Origin: CAZUDO01 sp964618895
GTDB taxonomy: Bacteria > Desulfobacterota > Binatia > DP-6
DNA length: 64,000 nucleotides
Assembly (NCBI GenBank): GCA_964618895.1
Contig: CAZUDO010000038.1
Coordinates: forward strand, 1-64,000
Direction of reading: 5' to 3'
Shown here: one piece after another, positions 24,852 through 32,970 of the stretch
Layout: each line of letters begins with the position of its first letter
Numbering within the stretch: position 1 is the stretch's first letter
Made by a program: the position numbers and the translations under genes
The notes under the pieces: generated by a model
Databases searched by the model: none
What the model was told of the DNA's origin: nothing
The model's input: the letters and a program-made list of their open reading frames with translations, nothing else

Positions 24852-25298
24852 CTACGCAGCGCCGCTGACGCGTGCCGCGCCGGTCAGTTGGCGCCGCAGG
24901 GTGTCGCCGTCGAAGTACAGCATCTCCGACAGCAGCCTCCCGTCGGCGTCGAACCGGTACACCGTGCACACCGGCAGCGTGAACACGCGCCTGGTCGGCG
25001 CGATGTCTTCCCAGGGAGCGCGGTGCGTCCCCTGCAGCGTCGTCTCGAGGACGATGGCATCGACGGTCACGTACCGCCTCCGCTCCGTCACCCGCAGGTC
25101 GGAAAAGGCCCCGGTGTCGCCGAACCCGAGACGCGCATGCTGGGTGCGGATCGCGGCGTGCCCCTCGAACACTCTCCCGTTCACCCCGAACACGGCGTCG
25201 GGGGAGAACGTAGCCATGAGCGCGTCCAGATCGTGGCTGTTCTCGGCCCGCAGATGGCGCGCGAGCGCCCATCGCCGGTCGGCATTGCGTGTGATCAT
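24852..25298 (-). CDS. SnoaL-like/NTF2-fold protein
   Basis: The 148-residue protein has the NTF2-like pattern: helix ARHLRAENSHDLDALMATFS, then PDAVFGVNGRVFEGHAAIR, and strands TVDAIVLETTLQGTHR and CTVYRFDADGRLLSEMLYFD. The family includes polyketide cyclases and ester isomerases, but many members have no known reaction. The ATG at 25298 is well placed. It converges on the DUF1343 gene. Confidence 0.75.
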   Translation of the reverse strand: MITRNADRRWALARHLRAENSHDLDALMATFSPDAVFGVNGRVFEGHAAIRTQHARLGFGDTGAFSDLRVTERRRYVTVDAIVLETTLQGTHRAPWEDIAPTRRVFTLPVCTVYRFDADGRLLSEMLYFDGDTLRRQLTGAARVSGAA

Positions 25299-25375
25299 CC
25301 CCGTCCACGTCTTCCCCGCCGGACCCCCGGGGACGAGCACGCGGCTCGTCCCCGGGGGGGTGCGGCGACGTGCAG

Positions 25376-26932
25376 CTACGGCAGGAACTGGTTCAGGTTC
25401 AGGAACGTGGCGACCGGCGTCGCCCGGCCCGCGGCGCCGACGGCCGCCAGATTCGGGCCGTTCGGGACGTTGAGCGACGGGTGGTCGAAGGGCTTGCGCT
25501 CGAAGCGGACGCGCTCGTCGGTCATGGCGAGCATGAGGGCCACGAGGGCGTTCTTCTCGGCGTTGGTGAGACCGAGGGGACGGATCTGGCTGTCGGTCTC
25601 GTCTTCCACGAAGTCTCCGCCGCGGTCGTAGAAGTCCACCACCTGACGGAGGGTGGACAGCTCGCCGTTGTGGAAATAGGGGCCGTTCAGCTCGACGTTG
25701 CGGAGCCCGGGGGTCTTGAAGCGGCCGCCGCCCGCGACGATGTCGCCGGCATCCTCGGCACTGGGACGGACGGCGCTGTTGATGAAGCCGTGGTCGGGAC
25801 CCCCTTCGACCGTGGCCTCGGTGAGCGCCGCGCCCGAGTGGCAATGGACGCAGCGTCCGTCGCCGACGAACACGTCCAGGCCGAGCTGCTCCTGCGCGCT
25901 GAGCGCGCTGTCGTCGCCGTCCAGGAACGCGTCGTACGGGGTCTGGCCGGCGACCAGGGTCGACCCGTACAGGTTGATCGCCAGGCCCCAGTAGAGCGAG
26001 AAGTTGTTCTCCATCACGGTGAAGCCACCCACGACCGCGCTCGAGTTCCACCACTTGGGGTCGAACGCGGCCTGGATCATGGCCTTGTAGGTGGTATTGA
26101 GGCCGTTCGAGGGGGAGAGTGACAGCGAGCCAAGGACGCTGTCCGTGGGATGGACCAGCTGCTGGCCGAGCGGTGTGAGCGCGAGCAGCTTCCGGCCGAG
26201 GGTCGGGAAGTTCCGCCCGGCGCACGACATCTCCACGCTGTTGTTCGGCGGGCCGACGGCCTGCGACGCCAGGCTGGCGTTACTGAGGCCGATCTGCACC
26301 AGCTGCGGCACGCCGCCGATCACCTGCAGCACCCGCGCCGTCGGATCCGTCGGGCCGGCCGGGTTCACGCCGTTGAAGACGTTGTTGGCGCGGCCGTCCC
26401 AGAAGCTCCGGAAGTTGAAGATGGCGTTGATGTTGAAGGGCGTGTTCCGGCCGGTCACCTGGCGGTTGGTGCCGAACGGGCCGGCGAGGATCGGGCCGCA
26501 GGAGTCGACGGCGCTCGGCAGATTGAGCCCGATGAAGTTGCGCTTGACGACGCCTTGCGAGCCGATCACGTCGCCGTTGCTGATCGGGAAGCTGGCGGCC
26601 GTCACCGTGCCGCCGGGCAACGCCGTCTGGAACACACCGTTGGCACCGGGGTTGACCGTGTTCTTGGTGCGGACGTCGGCGCCGGCCTGGAAGTGGCACG
26701 AGGCGCACGCCACCTTGCCATCGCCACCCGTCTGCGACTCCCAGAAGAGCGCCTTGCCGAGCCGGATGGCCGCGGCCTTGTTGATGACGAAGTTGCTCAG
26801 GCCCGACGGTAAGGGCACTGCCATGTCACTGAGTGGTTTGAGGCCGCCATCGCTGAACGCGGCCCGACTCGAAGTGAAGAGCAGCAAACTAGTTGCCACG
26901 ATCACTGTCCCCCTGCGTGTACGTGCCTGCAT
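25376..26932 (-). CDS. Di-haem cytochrome c peroxidase family protein (MauG/CcpA-like)
   Basis: The 518-residue secreted protein has a signal peptide (VIVATSLLLFTSSRAAFS) and two haem c sites, CASCH (about residue 76) and CVHCH (about 365). Family features include LGKALFWESQTGGDGKVACA, FNINAIFNFRSFWDGRANNV and FKTPGLRNVELNGPYFHNGE, a distal loop of the electron-entry haem. Large inserts make it longer than the roughly 330-residue CcpA, as in MauG-like surface proteins. It would reduce H2O2 or oxidise a partner in the periplasm. The upstream 211-bp gap (26933-27143) shows nothing clear beyond likely divergent promoters. Confidence 0.88.
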   Translation of the reverse strand: MQARTRRGTVIVATSLLLFTSSRAAFSDGGLKPLSDMAVPLPSGLSNFVINKAAAIRLGKALFWESQTGGDGKVACASCHFQAGADVRTKNTVNPGANGVFQTALPGGTVTAASFPISNGDVIGSQGVVKRNFIGLNLPSAVDSCGPILAGPFGTNRQVTGRNTPFNINAIFNFRSFWDGRANNVFNGVNPAGPTDPTARVLQVIGGVPQLVQIGLSNASLASQAVGPPNNSVEMSCAGRNFPTLGRKLLALTPLGQQLVHPTDSVLGSLSLSPSNGLNTTYKAMIQAAFDPKWWNSSAVVGGFTVMENNFSLYWGLAINLYGSTLVAGQTPYDAFLDGDDSALSAQEQLGLDVFVGDGRCVHCHSGAALTEATVEGGPDHGFINSAVRPSAEDAGDIVAGGGRFKTPGLRNVELNGPYFHNGELSTLRQVVDFYDRGGDFVEDETDSQIRPLGLTNAEKNALVALMLAMTDERVRFERKPFDHPSLNVPNGPNLAAVGAAGRATPVATFLNLNQFLP

Positions 26933-27143
26933 GATGTGTTCTCCTTTGGCCTAACGGCCGCGCCATTCAATCAATCAAGCGTCATGTACACGCACGCCTC
27001 GTCGGCACGCAATCGGCGCTTACCCAAACCTCCATGGGGATTTCCCCATGAGGTGCGATCGGTTGTGGGGCAGATGCCCCACCCCCCCGCCCTTGACGGT
27101 GCGCTGATACGTCGCATATGGCGCGGGCCGAAGGGCCGGGACG

Positions 27144-28112
27144 ATGAAGGACTTCCGAGGCAAGCTGGCCGTGATCACCGGCGGCGGGACCGGCATGGGC
27201 CGCGCCCTGGCGGAGCAGCTGGCGGCCGAGGGCTGCCACGTCGCGCTCTGCGACGTGTCGGCCGGGACCATGGCGGAGACGAAGAGCGTGTGCGACGCGC
27301 AGGCCCCGTCGGGCACGCGCGTCAGCACCCACCCGTGCGACGTGTCCGACGAGCAGCAGGTGCTGGCGTTTCGCGATGCGGTGACGGCGGCGCACCGGAT
27401 CCCTCACATCAACCTGCTCTTCAACAACGCCGGCATCGGCGGGGGCGGCAGCTTCCTGCACGACGACCGCGCCGACTGGGAGCGCACCTTCGGCGTGTGC
27501 TGGTCCGGGGTCTACTACTGCACGCGCGCCTTCCTGCCCCTGCTCGTGGCCAGCGACGACGGCTACCTGGTCAACACCAGCAGCGTGAACGGCTTCTGGG
27601 CCTGCCTCGGGCCGGACACGGCGCACACCGCCTACAGCAGCGCCAAGTTCGCCGTGAAGGGCTTCACCGAGGCGCTGCTGGTCGAGCTCCGCCTGTACGC
27701 GCCGCACGTGAAGGTCGCGCTCGTGATGCCGGGCCACATCGGCACGTCGATCGTGCTCAACACCGCCACCGTGCTCGGCAAGCCCGACGCCCTGCACATG
27801 CCGCCGGAGGACGTCGCCCGGGTGCGGGAACAGCTCCTCCGACGCGGCGTCCCGGCCGGCGACATGACCGACGACCAGATCCGGGCCGTGATGCACCAGC
27901 TGGCGGTCGGCTTTCGCGACCATGCGCCGGTGACGGCGGCACAGGCGGCGACCGTCATCCTCGACGGCGTACGCCACGAGCGCTGGCGCATCCTGGTCGG
28001 CGACGACGCGCACACCCTCGACCGGCGGGTCCGCGAGGCGCCGGAGACGGCATACGACCCGTCCTTCATGCAGGCCCTGCGGGCGGAAGGGCACTTCCGC
28101 CTGCTCGGTTGA
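27144..28112 (+). CDS. Short-chain dehydrogenase/reductase
   Basis: This 322-residue SDR has VITGGGTGMGRALAEQLAAE, LCDVSAGTM, a conserved NNAGIGGGG, the catalytic Ser in VNTSSVNGFWA and YSSAKFAVKG (about 165), and a C-terminal extension of about 70 residues (HERWRILVGDDAHTLDRRVR). The acidic end of the second strand (CDVS) suggests NAD(H). The longer form is common among lipid- and steroid-type SDRs; the substrate cannot be set. A Shine-Dalgarno-like AAGGGCCGGGA precedes the ATG. Confidence 0.88.
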   Translation: MKDFRGKLAVITGGGTGMGRALAEQLAAEGCHVALCDVSAGTMAETKSVCDAQAPSGTRVSTHPCDVSDEQQVLAFRDAVTAAHRIPHINLLFNNAGIGGGGSFLHDDRADWERTFGVCWSGVYYCTRAFLPLLVASDDGYLVNTSSVNGFWACLGPDTAHTAYSSAKFAVKGFTEALLVELRLYAPHVKVALVMPGHIGTSIVLNTATVLGKPDALHMPPEDVARVREQLLRRGVPAGDMTDDQIRAVMHQLAVGFRDHAPVTAAQAATVILDGVRHERWRILVGDDAHTLDRRVREAPETAYDPSFMQALRAEGHFRLLG

Positions 28113-28121
28113 CGCCCGCGC

Positions 28122-28571
28122 TCAGCCCTTCGATATCTCCTCAAGCAACGACGCCTTGAGCACCATGACGTCCCGCAGCGCCTGCCCGGACAGGTGGCCC
28201 GCGAGCACGGTGCGAGCCGGATGGTCGTCGGGAAGCGGATCCACCAGCGCGAGCGCGTGCACGACCGCGGCCCGGAGCGCGAGCGTCCGGGCGTCGAGGG
28301 GCGCCGGCGGGACGTTCGCCACGACCGCGGCCAGGGTACCGCGCGCCGGCTCCTCGAGCACAGCCAGCACGGCGGCGAGCACCGCGGCCGCCGATTCGGC
28401 CTCCGTGTCGAGCAGGCTCGCCTTGCACTCGACGCGGTCGCGCAGGTTGTGCAGCACGTCCAGCACCGCGAACAGCTGCCCGCGCGCGTAGCGGTCCTGG
28501 ACCGCGGGCAGGACCTGCTCGCGCAGCGTGCGCAGGACGCCGTCCACCAGCACCGTCACCGGGAGCCTCAC
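28122..28571 (-). CDS. Uncharacterised helical protein paired with a phosphotransferase
   Basis: From GTG 28571 the 149-residue protein is helix-rich: LVDGVLRTLREQVLPAVQDR, QLFAVLDVLHNLRDRVECKA, ESAAAVLAAVLAVLEE, VLAGHLSGQALRDVMVLKAS. No catalytic motif is visible. Its GTG overlaps the stop of the phosphotransferase gene (GTGA), so the two are coupled. I recall such small proteins (possibly DUF6285) accompanying acyl-CoA-linked phosphotransferases, which suggests a partner subunit; that is inference. Confidence 0.6.
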   Translation of the reverse strand: MRLPVTVLVDGVLRTLREQVLPAVQDRYARGQLFAVLDVLHNLRDRVECKASLLDTEAESAAAVLAAVLAVLEEPARGTLAAVVANVPPAPLDARTLALRAAVVHALALVDPLPDDHPARTVLAGHLSGQALRDVMVLKASLLEEISKG

Positions 28572-29626
28572 GCCGCCACCCCGAGCCAGCCGCGCGTCAT
28601 GCCGAGCAGCACGTTCAGGAACGGCAGCTGGTGATCGAAGATGGCCATGCGCAGGTCGCCGGTGCGACCGTCGGCGAAGGCGCGGATGCCGGTCAGCATG
28701 ATGGCGCTCATCTTGACCAGCGCCAGCAGGTCGTAGAAGCGCAGCCGCTCCGGGTCGGCGGCGCGCCCGGCCGCGGCGGCGTAGCGCGCCGCCAGCGCCT
28801 CGGGCTCGACCAGACACGAGGCCCACGGCGTCTGCGCCCGCCAGAGCGGGGAGGCGCACCAGGCCAGGTCTTCGAGCGGATCGCCCAGATGCACCAGCTC
28901 CCAGTCGAGGATGCCCGCGAGGCGCGTGTCCGGGCCGTCGCGCTCCACCAGGAAGTTCCCCAGCCGATAGTCGCCGTGCACGAGCGTGATCTCATCCGTC
29001 GACGGGAGATGGCGGCGGAGCCAGAACAGGGCCTCGGCCAGCGCAGGGTCGAGCGGGAGCGCGCTCCGCCGGATGCGCGCGTCCCAGCGCTCGAGCTCGC
29101 GCGCCGCGGCGGCCGTCCCCGGACCGGGATCGCCCAGGAAGCCGAGGCCGCGCGCGCGCCAGTTGATCGCATGCAGCGCCACGAGGCTGTCGGTCACCTG
29201 CGGGGCGAGGGCGGCGCGCTCCGTGTCGGTGAACGGCCCCGTCCCGTGCGGACCCGGTGCCGGCACCGGCACCGTGCCGGGCAAGCGCTCCATGACGTAG
29301 AAGGGGCGCTCGAGGACGGCCGGGTCGCGCGTGAACCACGGTGTCGGCGGCGACGGCAGCGGGTCGTCGGAGAGCGTGTGCAGGACCCGGTACTCGGGCT
29401 CGAGATCGTACGGCTCGAGGAGGCCGGCCGCCGGCTCGCGCTTGGCGACGTAGCCGCGTCGCGGCCCGGCGCCGAGGTCGACCTCGAAGGTGAACGTCTC
29501 CTGCGAGAAGCCCTCGGTGCTGCGCTCGAGCGCGACGACGCGGAGTCCCGGCGCATCCGGCAGCCGCGCGCGCAGGAACGCCGTCAGGCGGGCGCTGAGG
29601 TCGTCATGGGCACTGGCGGAAGGCAT
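28568..29626 (-). CDS. Aminoglycoside-phosphotransferase-fold kinase (ACAD10-like phosphotransferase)
   Basis: The 352-residue protein has the APH fold: VALERSTEGFSQETFTFEVD, GYVAKREPAAGLLEPYDLEP, YVMERLPGTVPVP, the catalytic LVHGDYRLGNFLVE (HGD...N) and metal-binding GILDWELVHLGDPLEDLAW. ACAD10/11-type members phosphorylate hydroxyacyl-CoA substrates. The acyl-CoA genes elsewhere in the window fit this, but antibiotic or sugar substrates cannot be excluded. It is followed by a coupled small gene. Confidence 0.85.
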   Translation of the reverse strand: MPSASAHDDLSARLTAFLRARLPDAPGLRVVALERSTEGFSQETFTFEVDLGAGPRRGYVAKREPAAGLLEPYDLEPEYRVLHTLSDDPLPSPPTPWFTRDPAVLERPFYVMERLPGTVPVPAPGPHGTGPFTDTERAALAPQVTDSLVALHAINWRARGLGFLGDPGPGTAAAARELERWDARIRRSALPLDPALAEALFWLRRHLPSTDEITLVHGDYRLGNFLVERDGPDTRLAGILDWELVHLGDPLEDLAWCASPLWRAQTPWASCLVEPEALAARYAAAAGRAADPERLRFYDLLALVKMSAIMLTGIRAFADGRTGDLRMAIFDHQLPFLNVLLGMTRGWLGVAA

Positions 29627-29708
29627 CGGGCAACGGAATGGGACGCCGGTCGGCGTAACACGAGTCGCCCGACGACGACCACCCCCTTGGACTCCCCCCT
29701 GTATTGAC

Positions 29709-29739
29709 CGCCAGCAGATTTACCGTCAATCTGCTGGCG
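29709..29739 (+). promoter_or_regulatory. 12-bp inverted repeat overlapping the start codon of the ATPase gene
   Basis: CGCCAGCAGATT (29709-29720) and AATCTGCTGGCG (29728-29739) are perfectly complementary around a 7-nt loop. The last base is the first base of the GTG start codon. The site could be an operator or an mRNA hairpin that hides the translation start. Confidence 0.55.
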
Positions 29740-30899
29740 TGTATATCCGCGATCTCCCGCTACCAGAGCGGTCGTTCCTTCTCTTCGGCCCACGCAGCAC
29801 GGGGAAGACGACCTGGCTGCGGACGGTGCTTCCGGACGCGTACTGGGTGGATCTGCTGCTCGACCGTGACCTGGTGCGCTTCACCCGCGATCCGGGACGG
29901 TTCGCCGAGGAGGTGCGCGCGCTGCCCCGGGGGCGATGGGTGGTGATCGACGAGGTGCAGCGTCTCCCGACGCTCCTGGACCAGGTGCAACACCTCCTGG
30001 TGGCATCCCCGCGCCGATGGCACTTCGCGCTGACCGGATCGAGCGCCCGACGGCTCAAGCGCGAGCAGGCGAATCTGCTGGCGGGGCGGGTCGTGAATCG
30101 GCGCTTCTTCCCCCTCACCGCCTCCGAACTCGGGAACGAGTTCGACATCGATGCCGTGCTGCGCTTCGGCACCCTGCCGGCCATCCAGGCCGAGAGCGGC
30201 GGCATCGAGGCACGCACCGATCTCCTCGAGGCCTACGCGGAGAACTACCTCACCCAGGAGATCCGACACGAAGCGGTCGTCAAGCGCCTCGACGCCTTCA
30301 CGCGCTTCCTCGAGGTCGCCGCGCTCGCCAACGCGCAGGTGACCAACGTATCGGCGATCGCTCGCGACGCAGGGGTGGCCCGGCCGACGGTGCAGGGGTA
30401 CTTCGAAATACTGGTCGACACCCTGGTGGCCACGTGGCTGCCGGCGTGGCGGCCACGCGCGAAAATCAAAGAGGTCGCGCACCCCAAATTCTACTTCTTC
30501 GATCCCGGTGCGGTCCGGGCGTTGGGGGGCCGCGCGCGCGAACCGCTCGGCCGCGAAGAACGCGGCGGATTGCTCGAAACTTACGTGCTCCACGAGCTGC
30601 GCGCGTGGATGCACCGCTCCGGGTGTGGTGGACAGTTGAGCTACTGGCGGACCCCGTCGGGAGCCGAGGTCGACTTCGTGTGGTCTCGGGCCACGAAGCG
30701 GGTGGGAATCGAAGTCAAGGCGGCATCGCGCTGGCGACGCGGCGATGCAGCCGTCCTGGCGAAGCTGCTCGCCACGAAGGCAATCGAACGCGGTGTCGGT
30801 GTGTACCTCGGGCGAGAGCGGCTACGCGAGGACGGGGTGTTGGTGGTACCGCTCGCCGAGTTCCTTGCGGAACTCGCGGCGGGAGGCGTTCTCCGGTGA
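29739..30899 (+). CDS. AAA ATPase with DUF4143-type C-terminus
   Basis: From GTG 29739 (VYIRDLPLPERSFLLFGPRS) the 386-residue protein has Walker A GPRSTGKTTWL (residues 17-27) and Walker B RWVVIDEVQRLP (about 67-78). It then has ALTGSSARRLKREQANLLAG, typical of the DUF4143 ATPase family, and a nuclease-like C-terminus WRTPSGAEVDFVW...IEVKAASRW with the D...ExK pattern of PD-(D/E)XK folds. Members are abundant in prokaryotic mobile and defence-rich regions, but their function is unproven. A palindrome overlaps the start. No partner gene is attached; it is followed by repeat B. Confidence 0.85.
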   Translation: MYIRDLPLPERSFLLFGPRSTGKTTWLRTVLPDAYWVDLLLDRDLVRFTRDPGRFAEEVRALPRGRWVVIDEVQRLPTLLDQVQHLLVASPRRWHFALTGSSARRLKREQANLLAGRVVNRRFFPLTASELGNEFDIDAVLRFGTLPAIQAESGGIEARTDLLEAYAENYLTQEIRHEAVVKRLDAFTRFLEVAALANAQVTNVSAIARDAGVARPTVQGYFEILVDTLVATWLPAWRPRAKIKEVAHPKFYFFDPGAVRALGGRAREPLGREERGGLLETYVLHELRAWMHRSGCGGQLSYWRTPSGAEVDFVWSRATKRVGIEVKAASRWRRGDAAVLAKLLATKAIERGVGVYLGRERLREDGVLVVPLAEFLAELAAGGVLR

Positions 30900-30943
30900 G
30901 GCCGCCTACTCCTTCGGCGGTGGCCCCGTCAGACGGCGGACGG

Positions 30944-31266
30944 CGACCTCGGTGATGGGGGGTCCATGGGTGAGGGGCCGGTCCGCGGGCGCGGGGTGTC
31001 CGCTGCGCTTCGTTCGCCGACGATCGGCGCGCGCGGCCACACATGCGCTGCGCGTCGTCGGCTCAAGGCGCGCCGCGGACACCCCGCGCCCGCGACTCGT
31101 CATGCACCGCCAGTGCGCCGCATCGGCTGACGCCGAACATCGGCGTCGTTTTTTTGGGGGGGGGAGTGTGACGGTCGGCGCGGTGGTGGTAGCGCGTGCC
31201 GCCCGTCGGCGAACGAAGCGGAGACCCCTGCCCGGCCTCTCCGCCACCGCGAACGCCCGCCGCGAC
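30944..31266 (-). repeat. Repeat B: inverted copy of repeat A, second hairpin partly deleted
   Basis: The block is the reverse complement of 3066-3437. It keeps the first hairpin, the linker (with T7 and a long G-run near 31148-31165) and the outer end CGCGAACGCCCGCCGCGAC. The counterpart of hairpin A1 has lost one arm and about half the core: only GTCGGCGAACGAAGCGGAGA onwards remains. It fills the gap between two convergent genes (30899 and 31269), and no protein frame in it looks real. Confidence 0.8.
30984..31094 (+). repeat. Hairpin B1: 71-nt core with perfect 20-bp arms
   Basis: Arms 30984-31003 (CGCGGGCGCGGGGTGTCCGC) and 31075-31094 pair perfectly and match the arms of A2, as expected for the inverted copy. 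The core, 31004-31074, is 71 nt. Its inner stem GCCGACG/CGTCGGC and the CCACA apex are kept. Confidence 0.85.
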
Positions 31267-31268
31267 GC

Positions 31269-32282
31269 CTACACGTTCATGCCCGGCGGCACGAGCGCGT
31301 CGATGCGCTCCAGATGCTCCTTCGGAATGCGCACCTCGCCGGCCGGCAGCGCATCGTCCAGGTGGCGCATCACGCGCGGCCCGATGATCGCCGACGTGAC
31401 CGCCGGGTGGGCCAGGGTCCACGCGGTCGCGTAGCGGGCCAGCGGGACGCCCAGCTCCGCCGCCATGCCGACCAGCGTCTCGATGATCCCGAGCCGCCGC
31501 TCCGCGCGTGCGGTGGTCATGTCGAACTGGCGGGCGACGAAGGCGCCGAACTCGGTTTGGTTGCGCGCCCGCGAGTCCTCCGGGATGGGCTGCCCCTTGC
31601 GATAGCGCCCGGCCAGCCAGCCGCCGTCGAGCGGGCTCCACACGATGGCCCCGAAGCCGTGCGCGCGGCACACGGGGAACACCTCGCGCTCCATCTCGCG
31701 CACGAAGATCGAGTACGGGGGCTGGGTCGCGACGAAGCGCTCGAGGTGGCGGCGGTCGCTGATCCACAGCGATTCGACCATGCGCCAGCCGCCGAAGTAC
31801 ATCGAGCGCGACTCCGCGAGCGTGCCAGTCGAGACGCCGAGGTAGCGCACCTTGCCCTGGCGGACGCAGTCGGTGAGGGCACCGAGGGTCTCGTCGAGGG
31901 GCGTGTCGGCGTCGTTGCGGTGGATCTGGTAGAGGTCGATCCAGTCGGTGCCGAGGCGGCGGAGGCTCTCCTCCACCTGCAGCATGATGTGCCGGCGCGA
32001 CGTACCACGGTCGAGGAGGCCGCCCGGGCCGGGCATGAACACCTTGGTGGCGAGGACGACCTCCTGCCGCCTGCCGGCGAGGGCCTTGGCCAGGATCTCC
32101 TCCGACTCGCCCATGGCGTAGCGGTTGGCGGTGTCGATGAAGTTGACGCCCTGATCGAGCGCGCGGGCGATGATGCGAGTGCAGTCGGCATGGTCGGGGT
32201 TGCCCCAGCGGCCGAACATCATGGTGCCGAGGCAGAGGCGGGAGACTTTGAGGCCGCTGTGGCCGAGCCGGACGTAGTCCAT
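31269..32282 (-). CDS. Aldo/keto reductase
   Basis: The 337-residue protein begins MDYVRLGHSGLKVSRLCLGT and has the catalytic tetrad: Asp and Tyr in FIDTANRYAMGESEE, Lys in VLATKVFMPG and His in DLYQIHRND. The NADPH-binding end shows AIIGPRVMRHLDDAL. It resembles the YghZ/AKR11-like potassium-channel beta-subunit group. The substrate is unknown. It converges with the ATPase gene across repeat B. Confidence 0.92.
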   Translation of the reverse strand: MDYVRLGHSGLKVSRLCLGTMMFGRWGNPDHADCTRIIARALDQGVNFIDTANRYAMGESEEILAKALAGRRQEVVLATKVFMPGPGGLLDRGTSRRHIMLQVEESLRRLGTDWIDLYQIHRNDADTPLDETLGALTDCVRQGKVRYLGVSTGTLAESRSMYFGGWRMVESLWISDRRHLERFVATQPPYSIFVREMEREVFPVCRAHGFGAIVWSPLDGGWLAGRYRKGQPIPEDSRARNQTEFGAFVARQFDMTTARAERRLGIIETLVGMAAELGVPLARYATAWTLAHPAVTSAIIGPRVMRHLDDALPAGEVRIPKEHLERIDALVPPGMNV

Positions 32283-32362
32283 GGGGGCTCCGTATGCGGG
32301 GCGGCGCCGCGGCGTCAAGGCGACGGGGTCCCGGTTCGGCTCGCGTAATCGTCGCGGGCACG

Positions 32363-32469
32363 CGGCGGCGCGGGGCTGCCCTCGCGGAGGCGACAAGACG
32401 CCCGGCCTCCTCGCCTAGGGCTCGGAGCGGCCGGGCTCTCGCCTCCGCGAGGGCAGCCCCGCGCCGCCG
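32363..32469 (+). repeat. Long hairpin D: perfect 31-bp arms, 45-nt core
   Basis: Arms 32363-32393 and 32439-32469 are perfectly complementary (outer bases CGGCGGCGCGGGGCTGCCCT). The 45-nt core has a second stem GCCCGGCC/GGCCGGGC and a CCTAGG near the apex. It sits in the 256-bp gap between divergent aldo/keto reductase and HIT genes, where it may insulate or terminate transcription. The core does not match the 71-nt family. Confidence 0.8.
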
Positions 32470-32538
32470 GGTCGGTGGGAGTGCGCGAGGAACCCGGGCG
32501 GCGTGACGTCGGGCGCGCGGTGCGCTACCAGGGGGGCG

Positions 32539-32970
32539 ATGGACTGTTCCGCTTGTGACCGGATCGCGCGTATTGCGGGCGGGAAGAATCCCGATTTCGT
32601 GGCTACGCTGTCGGAGTCGCACGTGACGCTCGCCGACGAGCAGGCGTACCGCGGCTATTGCATCCTGCTGCTGAAGGACCACCACGAGCAACTGGGCGAC
32701 CTGTCGCGCGAGCGCCAGGCGCGGCTGTGGGAGGACGTGGCGCACGTGGCGGCGGCGGTGCGGCAGGTGTGTGCGCCCGTGCGGCTCAACTACGCCTGCC
32801 TCGGCAACTTCGTGACGCACGTCCACTGGCACGTGATCCCGCGCTACGCCGACGATGCGGAGGCGCAGCATCCGATCTGGGTGCGGCCGCTGGCCGAACG
32901 CCGGCGGGCGTTGCCGGGCGCCGAACACAGCCAGCTGATCGCGGCGCTGCGGCGCGCTCTGGGAGCCTGA
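32539..32970 (+). CDS. HIT-family (histidine triad) hydrolase
   Basis: From ATG 32539 the 143-residue protein has two N-terminal Cys (MDCSACDRIA), GYCILLLKDHHEQLGDLSRE, LNYACLGNFVTHVHWHVIPR with the HxHxH catalytic triad, and PIWVRPLAERR. HIT proteins hydrolyse nucleotide phosphoramidates or dinucleoside polyphosphates. A GGGGGG ribosome-binding stretch lies 7 nt upstream. It overlaps the next gene by 1 nt. Confidence 0.9.
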   Translation: MDCSACDRIARIAGGKNPDFVATLSESHVTLADEQAYRGYCILLLKDHHEQLGDLSRERQARLWEDVAHVAAAVRQVCAPVRLNYACLGNFVTHVHWHVIPRYADDAEAQHPIWVRPLAERRRALPGAEHSQLIAALRRALGA

